A stretch of 8,100 nucleotides of DNA. Origin: an uncultured Clostridium sp. Its GTDB lineage: Bacteria > Bacillota > Clostridia > Peptostreptococcales > Peptostreptococcaceae. Position 1 is the first letter of the stretch, and each line of letters starts with the position of its first letter. A program made the position numbers and the translations under genes. Positions 1 through 5,146 of the stretch are shown here, one piece after another. The stretch covers positions 1-8,100 of the forward strand of contig UQCY01000084.1 in the NCBI GenBank assembly GCA_900539645.1, in the 5' to 3' direction. Below the pieces are notes generated by a model. It was not told the DNA's origin. It made no database searches and saw only the letters and a program-made list of their open reading frames with translations.

Positions 1-75
1 AAGTATTTATATTTTTATTATTAAATATTTTTTCAATAATGAAATGTTTGTATATAGTTTTTTTCTATAGTGTAT

Positions 76-105
76 CATATTTGTTAATTGTTGTACACGA
101 ATATG
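76..105. repeat. Imperfect inverted repeat upstream of yedE
   Basis: The arms CATATTTGT (76-84) and ACGAATATG (97-105) pair in eight Watson-Crick positions plus one G-T, around a 12-base centre. The repeat ends exactly at the extended -10 candidate of the yedE promoter, a usual position for an operator. It could equally be a chance palindrome in AT-rich DNA. No regulator that would bind it is encoded next to it. Confidence 0.3.
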
Positions 106-112
106 TTATTAT
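104..112 (+). promoter_or_regulatory. Candidate extended -10 promoter for the yedE operon
   Basis: TGTTATTAT matches the extended -10 form TGnTATAAT, with five of six hexamer positions. No good -35 lies 17 bases upstream (TTAATT at 84-89), which fits reliance on the extended element. Transcription would start near 119 and leave a leader of about 47 bases before the ATG at 166. This is a match by eye only. Confidence 0.35.
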
Positions 113-165
113 GTGATTGGGTAAACTTTTTCTTTGCCCTAAAAAAAATAGGAGGTACTTTCATA

Positions 166-1257
166 ATGAAAGAAAAGAGAAATATCATTATCGGTGGTGC
201 TGTTATAGGTATAATGGCTGTTATATCAGTTATGCTTGGTAACCCTAAAAACATGGGTATCTGTATAGCTTGCTTCATCAGAGATACTGCTGGTGCTCTA
301 AGCTTACATCAGGCTCCTATTGTACAGTATGTAAGACCAGAAATCATAGGATTTATATTAGGTTCATTCATTCTTGCATTTGCTAGCAAGGAATTCAGTT
401 CAAGAGGAGGATCTTCTCCACTTATAAGATTCTGCCTTGGATTTATAGTTATGGTTGGTGCATTAATGTTCTTAGGATGCCCAACAAGAATGGTTTTAAG
501 ATTAGCTGGTGGTGACTGGAATGCCATAGCTGGTTTAGCTGGATTTATAGTAGGTATACTTATAGGTATAGTATTCTTAAACAAAGGTTTCACTTTAAAG
601 AGAAACTACAAACAGTCTAAATTAGAAGGATTTATAATGCCTGCAATATGCGTATTCTTATTCATATTACTTGCAGTTAACTCTACTCTTCTTGTATTCT
701 CTACAGAGGGACCAGGTTCAATGCATGCTCCAATATTCTTCGCACTTGCAGTTGGTCTTATAGCTGGTGCTATATGCCAGAAAACAAGACTTTGCATGGC
801 TGGTGGTATAAGAGATATAGTTTTATTCAAAGACTTCTATCTTGTAAGCGGATTTATAGCTATGCTTGTTGGTGCTTTCTTAGCTAACGTAATAACTCAT
901 CAGTTTGCTCCTGGATTTGCAGATCAGCCAGTTGCTCATACAGATGCTTTATGGAACTTCTTAGGAATGGTTGTTTGTGGTTGGGGTTCTATACTTCTTG
1001 GTGGATGCCCAATGAGACAGCTAGTTTTATCAGGTGAAGGTAACATCGACTCATCTATAACTATATTAGGTCTTTTAGTTGGTGCTGCATTCTGCCACAA
1101 CTTCAAACTTGCATCTTCTCCAGAAGGTCCTACTCCAAACGGAATGATAGCTATAGGAATATGTGTTGTTGTTCTTCTTATAATATCTTACTTTGGATGC
1201 AAAGCCGGAAACGAAAAAAAAGCTGCTCCAAAAACAAATGTTAAAGTAGAAGCTTAA
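166..1257 (+). CDS. yedE: YeeE/YedE family transporter, putative selenium (or thiosulfate) importer
   Basis: This 363-residue integral membrane protein belongs to the YeeE/YedE (DUF395) family. Its proposed role is import of a selenium or reduced-sulfur compound across the cytoplasmic membrane. The start at 166 is chosen because GGAGGT at 151-156 sits just upstream; an in-frame ATG at 88 would add 26 residues and has no RBS. Two related halves are visible. NMGICIACFIRD (29-40) matches CQKTRLCMAGGIRD (204-217), and GCPTRMVLRLAGGD (104-117) matches GCPMRQLVLSGEGN (280-293). Conserved cysteines are C33/C36, C105, C204/C210 and C281; in the studied thiosulfate transporter YeeE, membrane cysteines handle the substrate. 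Many hydrophobic segments and a short Lys-rich cytosolic tail fit the family. It is followed at 80 bases by a TusA-like gene, the usual partner. Family assignment is firm. The substrate is inferred; selenium is favoured by the DUF3343 gene downstream. Confidence 0.88.
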   Translation: MKEKRNIIIGGAVIGIMAVISVMLGNPKNMGICIACFIRDTAGALSLHQAPIVQYVRPEIIGFILGSFILAFASKEFSSRGGSSPLIRFCLGFIVMVGALMFLGCPTRMVLRLAGGDWNAIAGLAGFIVGILIGIVFLNKGFTLKRNYKQSKLEGFIMPAICVFLFILLAVNSTLLVFSTEGPGSMHAPIFFALAVGLIAGAICQKTRLCMAGGIRDIVLFKDFYLVSGFIAMLVGAFLANVITHQFAPGFADQPVAHTDALWNFLGMVVCGWGSILLGGCPMRQLVLSGEGNIDSSITILGLLVGAAFCHNFKLASSPEGPTPNGMIAIGICVVVLLIISYFGCKAGNEKKAAPKTNVKVEA

Positions 1258-1337
1258 TAAAATAGTTTTAATTTTTTCGGAATAGATATAAACTATAATA
1301 TATAGCTCTAAATTTTTTATAAAGGAGATGTTTTGTA

Positions 1338-1544
1338 ATGAGAATAGATGCTAGAGGCTTATCTTGCCCACAGCCAGTTTTAATGACTAAAAAAGGTGTT
1401 GCAGAAAATCCAAATGGTGTCGAAGTATTAGTAGATAACATGACTGCTTGCAACAACGTTAAAAAATTCTTAAAAAATGCAGGCTTCAACGTTACAGTTG
1501 AAGAAGTAGGAGATGAAGAGTTCTTAATCTCTTCTTCAAAATAG
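1338..1544 (+). CDS. TusA/SirA-like sulfur (selenium) carrier protein, YedF/YeeD type
   Basis: This small cytosolic protein of 68 residues is a single TusA fold (PF01206). The signature DARGLSCPQPVL at residues 4-15 carries the CPxP motif, with C10 as the expected persulfide- or perselenide-bearing cysteine; a second cysteine, C29, follows in the hallmark NMTACNNV segment. The start is fixed by AAAGGAG at 1321-1327. Clostridial YedF selenium proteins are usually about 190 residues, a TusA domain fused to a second domain. Here the reading frame stops after the TusA domain, as in the short E. coli YedF and YeeD. It lies 80 bases after yedE, probably in the same transcript; a TATAAT at 1294-1299 could add an internal promoter but has no clear -35. 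The likely job is to receive the imported Se or S atom at the transporter. Family is sure, cargo is inferred. Confidence 0.87.
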   Translation: MRIDARGLSCPQPVLMTKKGVAENPNGVEVLVDNMTACNNVKKFLKNAGFNVTVEEVGDEEFLISSSK

Positions 1545-1545
1545 T

Positions 1546-1782
1546 ATGACTTATTTTTCAACATTTTTCACTCACTCTGGAGCTATAAAATTCTCTAAAC
1601 TTTGTATGGATAAGGGGATACCTAGTGACTCAGGTCCAGTTCCTAGAAAGTTAAGTTCTAACTGTGGAATAGGTGTTAAATTTGAATACGATGGACCACA
1701 CGAAGATCTATACATAGATGATATGGAAAGAGTGTACACTCTTGAAAATAATGTCTATACTTTAATAGCAGATTATGACTAA
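1546..1782 (+). CDS. DUF3343 protein, putative Se/S carrier
   Basis: This 78-residue protein matches DUF3343 (PF11823, putative Se/S carrier-like). The family pattern is clear: an N-terminal beta strand and helix (TYFSTFFTHSGAIKFSKL), then PVPRKLSSNCGIGVKF at 31-46 with the conserved SSNCG cysteine, C40. The start is one base after the stop of the TusA-like gene and has no Shine-Dalgarno of its own at proper spacing. The nearest purine-rich stretch, around 1509-1520, is more than 25 bases away. Translation is therefore probably coupled to the upstream gene, which would keep the two carriers near equal amounts. DUF3343 genes commonly sit with yedE and yedF in selenium-using bacteria, and this is the best hint that the operon serves selenium. 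The biochemical role is not established for the family. A strong terminator follows six bases after the stop codon. Confidence 0.85.
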   Translation: MTYFSTFFTHSGAIKFSKLCMDKGIPSDSGPVPRKLSSNCGIGVKFEYDGPHEDLYIDDMERVYTLENNVYTLIADYD

Positions 1783-1787
1783 AAATT

Positions 1788-1817
1788 AGCCCTTAGCTTT
1801 TATGCTGAGGGCTTTTT
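1788..1817 (+). terminator. Rho-independent terminator of the yedE operon
   Basis: AGCCCTTAGC (1788-1797) pairs with GCTGAGGGCT (1804-1813), ten base pairs including one G-U, across the six-base loop TTTTAT. A T run at 1813-1817 follows. It begins six bases after the DUF3343 stop codon. Confidence 0.9.
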
Positions 1818-1840
1818 ATTATCAATATTTATTGACATTT

Positions 1841-1872
1841 AAAAAGCTCTCAGAATTTTTCTAAGAGCTTTT
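1841..1872 (-). terminator. Rho-independent terminator of the AI-2E family gene
   Basis: Arms at 1842-1854 and 1860-1872 form a 13-base-pair stem with a five-base loop. Read on the minus strand, the single odd position is a G-U pair; on the plus strand it would be a C-A mismatch. This points to minus-strand use. The A run at 1841-1845 gives the U tail. It lies 11 bases past the stop of the minus-strand gene, tail to tail with the yedE operon terminator. Confidence 0.82.
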
Positions 1873-1882
1873 ATTATTCTAT

Positions 1883-3046
1883 TTAATTCATATAATCATC
1901 TGTATTTACAGGTAATCCTTTTTTATCCAATCTTTCTTCTGTTACATCTTTTATTATTGAGTAGATAAATGCAAATAGTGGAACTCCAAGTAACATTCCT
2001 ACTAATCCTAAGAACTTACCTGCTATAAGCAGTGCAAATAATATCCAGAATGCAGATACACCTATTGAATCTCCTAATATCTTAGGTCCTATTACATTTC
2101 CATCAAGCTGCTGGATTATAAGTATTATTATAAGCAACCAGAACGCCTTTATAGGACTTACAAACCGGACAAGTATAACTGATGGTATTGCTCCAAAGAA
2201 TGGACCAAAAAATGGTATTACGTTTGTTACACCTACTATCACAGTTACAAGTAATGTATAAGGCATCTTAAATATTGTTAAAACAACAAATGTTATTATC
2301 GCTATTATAAATGAATCTAATATTTTTCCACCTAAGAATTTACCAAAGATCTTATTAGCTCTATGGGTTAACTCTAATATTTTATAAGAATGTTCTCTAT
2401 TAAATATCGCATAAGTTATCTTTTTTGATATAGCAAAGAATTTTTCTTTGTCTTTTAATAAATATATAGAAACTATAACCCCTAAAACTATATTCCATAA
2501 ACTAGAAATAACAACCATTATTGTATTACCTATAACTGGTATTATATCTGTCATAAAGTTCATAATGAAATCTGTAAGCTCTTTCCACTTTGATTCTAGT
2601 ATTTCCATACTAGCTGGAGTTAAGTTAAACTCTTCTATAAGTTTATTTATCATTACTGTAGCATTATTCACATAATTTGGAATATCATTAAATAATCCTA
2701 TTATACTTTCTAAAAGTTCTGGCCATACAAAGTGCACGAATAAATAACAAAGTGTTCCTGCCACAAAATAAGTTATTATCATAGATATAGCTCTTACCTT
2801 TGCTGGACTTTTTACTTTCATCTTTTCAGATATTATTCTATTTTCTATAAATTTCAATATAAAATTCAGCAAATATGCTATAGCAAATCCAATTATAAAC
2901 GGATATAAAATAGCTATAAAATCACTGATTTTACTTGAAAATACTTTTACTTGAGAACTTATCAAGTAAAATACTATACTGCAAGCAATCACAATAAATG
3001 AATATACCGCAACCGTCGTATATTTTCTATTCCAGTCTATCTTCAT
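1883..3046 (-). CDS. AI-2E family transporter (PF01594, YdiK/TqsA-like)
   Basis: This 387-residue polytopic membrane protein shows the hallmarks of the AI-2E exporter family (formerly UPF0118). These are the C-terminal motif PFFGPFFGAIPS at 278-289, QQLDGNVIGPKILG at 312-325, and a final GMLLGVP segment near 350-356. N-terminal membrane segments lie near 12-30 and 42-66, followed by helices around 88-108. A soluble stretch of about 60 residues (110-168) comes next, then the C-terminal membrane half. Length is normal. The start is supported by AGGAGGGG (minus strand, 3051-3058) just ahead of the ATG. Family members include TqsA, linked to autoinducer-2 export, YtvI-type sporulation proteins, and proteins reported as Na+/H+ antiporters. 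The family name therefore does not give the substrate here. The gene stands alone between its own promoter region and terminator, and nothing links it to its neighbours. Confidence 0.88.
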   Translation of the reverse strand: MKIDWNRKYTTVAVYSFIVIACSIVFYLISSQVKVFSSKISDFIAILYPFIIGFAIAYLLNFILKFIENRIISEKMKVKSPAKVRAISMIITYFVAGTLCYLFVHFVWPELLESIIGLFNDIPNYVNNATVMINKLIEEFNLTPASMEILESKWKELTDFIMNFMTDIIPVIGNTIMVVISSLWNIVLGVIVSIYLLKDKEKFFAISKKITYAIFNREHSYKILELTHRANKIFGKFLGGKILDSFIIAIITFVVLTIFKMPYTLLVTVIVGVTNVIPFFGPFFGAIPSVILVRFVSPIKAFWLLIIILIIQQLDGNVIGPKILGDSIGVSAFWILFALLIAGKFLGLVGMLLGVPLFAFIYSIIKDVTEERLDKKGLPVNTDDYMN

Positions 3047-3073
3047 ATTTCCCCTCCTCTTCTCAATAACTAG

Positions 3074-3102
3074 ATTCTATCATAAAAACGACTTTTTTTT
3101 AA
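3074..3102 (-). promoter_or_regulatory. Weak candidate promoter for the AI-2E family gene
   Basis: On the minus strand, TTAAAA (3097-3102) and TAGAAT (3074-3079) are 17 bases apart and upstream of the RBS at 3051-3058. The -35 match is poor (4 of 6) and falls in an A run. A promoter is expected here because the ABC operon terminator lies directly upstream, but the exact site is uncertain. Confidence 0.3.
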
Positions 3103-3140
3103 CCTAATCGTTACATTGTTAAAAAAATTTTACATTTATA

Positions 3141-3184
3141 AAAACGCCATAAGCAAATATTAATATATTTACCTATGACGTTTT
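3141..3184 (-). terminator. Probable terminator of the marR-ABC operon
   Basis: AAAACGCCATA (3141-3151) and TATGACGTTTT (3174-3184) form an 11-base-pair stem. On the minus strand the odd position becomes a G-U pair, and the stem is followed by a U run (3137-3144 region). The 22-base loop contains AAATAT/ATATTT, which can extend the hairpin. It lies about 80 bases after the last ABC stop codon. The 78 bases between them hold only AT-rich sequence in which I see no gene. Confidence 0.65.
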
Positions 3185-3262
3185 GTATATTTATATCTTA
3201 TTCATTTTTTATTTATTTTATAAAATCTATATATCCCAAGTTTATTATTATGTAAATTAAAC

Positions 3263-5146
3263 TTACATCGCTTCGTCATCTTCAAACTGAGAGTTATATA
3301 ATTTAGCGTAGAATCCACCTTTTTCTAATAATTCCTCGTGGCTTCCCTGTTCAACTATATCCCCTTCATTCATTACGAGAATCATATCTGCATCTTTAAT
3401 TGTAGATAATCTATGGGCAATTATAAAGCTTGTTCTTCCTTCCATTAAATTATCCATAGCTTTCTGTATAAGAAGTTCTGTTCTGGTATCAACTGAACTA
3501 GTTGCTTCATCTAGTATTAAAATTTTAGGATCCGCAAGTATTGCTCTTGCTATTGTAAGAAGCTGTTTCTGTCCCTGTGAAACATTGCTTGCCTCTTCAT
3601 CTAAAACCATATTGTATCCATCATTTAAAGTTTTTATAAAATGATGTACATTGGCAGATTTTGCAGCTTCAACTACTTCTTCATCAGTTGCATCCAATTT
3701 TCCGTATCTTATATTTTCTTTTATTGTTCCATTGAATAACCAAGTATCCTGTAAAACCATACCAAATGCTTCTCTAAGCTCTGAACGGTTAAAGTTTCTA
3801 ATATCATGTCCATCTATTTTTATAGATCCGCTATTAACATCATAGAATCTCATAAGAAGTTTAACTATTGTAGTTTTTCCTGCTCCTGTTGGTCCAACTA
3901 TAGCTATCTTCTGACCTTTTTTCACATTTACAGAGAAATCGTGTATTATAGTTTTGTTTTCTTTATATCCGAAGTTTACATGTTCAAATTCTATATTACC
4001 TTTTATATCATTTACATCTGCAGGATTTATAACTGTCTGGTCTTCCTCTTCTTCATCTAAGAATTCAAATACCCTTTCAGCTGCTGCAGCTGTAGACTGT
4101 AACTGGTTTGCTACCTGAGCAAGCTGATTTATAGGCTGAGTAAAGTTTCTAACATACTGTATGAATGACTGTATATCCCCAACTTCTATAGTCTTTCTTA
4201 TAGCTAACCATCCACCAAGTATAGAAACCATAACATATCCTAAGTTTCCTATAAATGCCATAAGTGGCTGCATCATACCTGATAAGAACTGAGATCTCCA
4301 AGCAGAATCGTAAAGTTCATCATTTAATTTATTAAATTCTTCTGTTACCTCTTCTTCTTTGTTGAATACCCTAACTATCTGATGTCCACCGTAGTTTTCT
4401 TCAACAAGACCATTAACATGCCCTAAAAATCTCTGCTGTTTTTTGAAATATTTCTGTGATTTTCCAACAACTTTTCTAACTGCAAACATTGATAGTGGAA
4501 TTATAACAAGTGCTGCTAAAGTCATTATCCAACTTATAGAAAGCATCATTATAAGTACACCAACCATAGTTGTTACAGATGTTATAAGCTGAGTTAAACT
4601 CTGATTTAAACTCATTCCAAGTGTATCTACGTCGTTTGTTATTCTAGAAAGTATCTCACCATGTGTCTTAGTATCGAAATACTTCATTGGCATTCTATTT
4701 ATTTTTTCTGATATCTGATTTCTCATTTCATAAGATATTTTCTGAGAAATTCCACTCATTATATATCCCTGAATAAATGAGAACAGAGCACTTACTATGT
4801 AAAGGCATACCAATATTAAAAGTATCTTTTCTATAGCACTAAAGTCTATTCCACCTGTACCAGATACCTTTGCCATTAAGCCTTCAAATATCTTTGTAGT
4901 AGCCTTACCTAATATCTTAGGTCCAACTATTGAAAATACTGTACTTCCTATTGCAAATAATAGTACTGCAATAAGAGCTACTTTATATTCTGACATATAT
5001 TTCATAAGCTGCTTCATAGTACCTTTAAAGTCATTTGCTTTTTCGCCCATAGCAGCTCCACCATGTCCATGCCCCATCGGTCCACGTCCCATTGGCCCAC
5101 CTTTCATCGGACCGCCTGGCATTTTTTTCATATCACTATTACTCAT
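3263..5146 (-). CDS. ABC exporter half-transporter, catalytically intact subunit (multidrug type)
   Basis: This 627-residue half-transporter has an N-terminal membrane domain (about 45-345) and a C-terminal ATP-binding domain (about 385-620). The motifs are Walker A GPTGAGKTT (418-426), Q-loop Q466, signature VSQGQ (522-526), Walker B ILILDE with catalytic E547, and switch H578. The signature is altered from LSGGQ: Q524 replaces the first Gly. It therefore keeps its own ATP site but supplies a weak signature to its partner. The first 35 residues are a Gly/Pro/Met/His-rich cytosolic extension (MPGGPMKGGPMGRG and so on). The ATG overlaps the end of the upstream ABC gene by 8 bases and has an AGGAGG nine bases ahead, so the pair is translated together and surely works as a heterodimer. 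Drug or lipid export is the family role; the substrate is unknown. Confidence 0.93.
   Translation of the reverse strand: MSNSDMKKMPGGPMKGGPMGRGPMGHGHGGAAMGEKANDFKGTMKQLMKYMSEYKVALIAVLLFAIGSTVFSIVGPKILGKATTKIFEGLMAKVSGTGGIDFSAIEKILLILVCLYIVSALFSFIQGYIMSGISQKISYEMRNQISEKINRMPMKYFDTKTHGEILSRITNDVDTLGMSLNQSLTQLITSVTTMVGVLIMMLSISWIMTLAALVIIPLSMFAVRKVVGKSQKYFKKQQRFLGHVNGLVEENYGGHQIVRVFNKEEEVTEEFNKLNDELYDSAWRSQFLSGMMQPLMAFIGNLGYVMVSILGGWLAIRKTIEVGDIQSFIQYVRNFTQPINQLAQVANQLQSTAAAAERVFEFLDEEEEDQTVINPADVNDIKGNIEFEHVNFGYKENKTIIHDFSVNVKKGQKIAIVGPTGAGKTTIVKLLMRFYDVNSGSIKIDGHDIRNFNRSELREAFGMVLQDTWLFNGTIKENIRYGKLDATDEEVVEAAKSANVHHFIKTLNDGYNMVLDEEASNVSQGQKQLLTIARAILADPKILILDEATSSVDTRTELLIQKAMDNLMEGRTSFIIAHRLSTIKDADMILVMNEGDIVEQGSHEELLEKGGFYAKLYNSQFEDDEAM

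Noticed and set aside
88..165. 26-residue N-terminal extension of YedE from an upstream in-frame ATG
   Set aside because: There is no RBS before 88, and it overlaps the candidate promoter. The ATG at 166 has GGAGGT at good spacing and gives the normal family N-terminus.
1..165. Possible riboswitch or structured leader before yedE
   Set aside because: The leader after the likely start site is only about 47 bases, and I recognise no known riboswitch motif. Only a simple inverted repeat is seen.
1293..1305. Internal promoter or palindrome CTATAATATATAG between yedE and the TusA-like gene
   Set aside because: TATAAT is perfect, but no -35 is present at 16-18 bases and the short palindrome is expected by chance in such AT-rich DNA. 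Mentioned only under the TusA-like gene.
1268..1564. 98-codon open frame on the minus strand
   Set aside because: It is the antisense shadow of the TusA-like gene, with no RBS or recognisable family. The plus frame has the CPxP domain.
1883..3046. Assigning autoinducer-2 export or quorum sensing to the PF01594 protein
   Set aside because: The family has several different reported roles, and nothing in the sequence or neighbourhood picks AI-2.
3185..3262. Small gene or RNA after the ABC operon
   Set aside because: There is only AT-rich sequence with a trivial ATTTTATAAAAT palindrome, and no RBS-linked frame.
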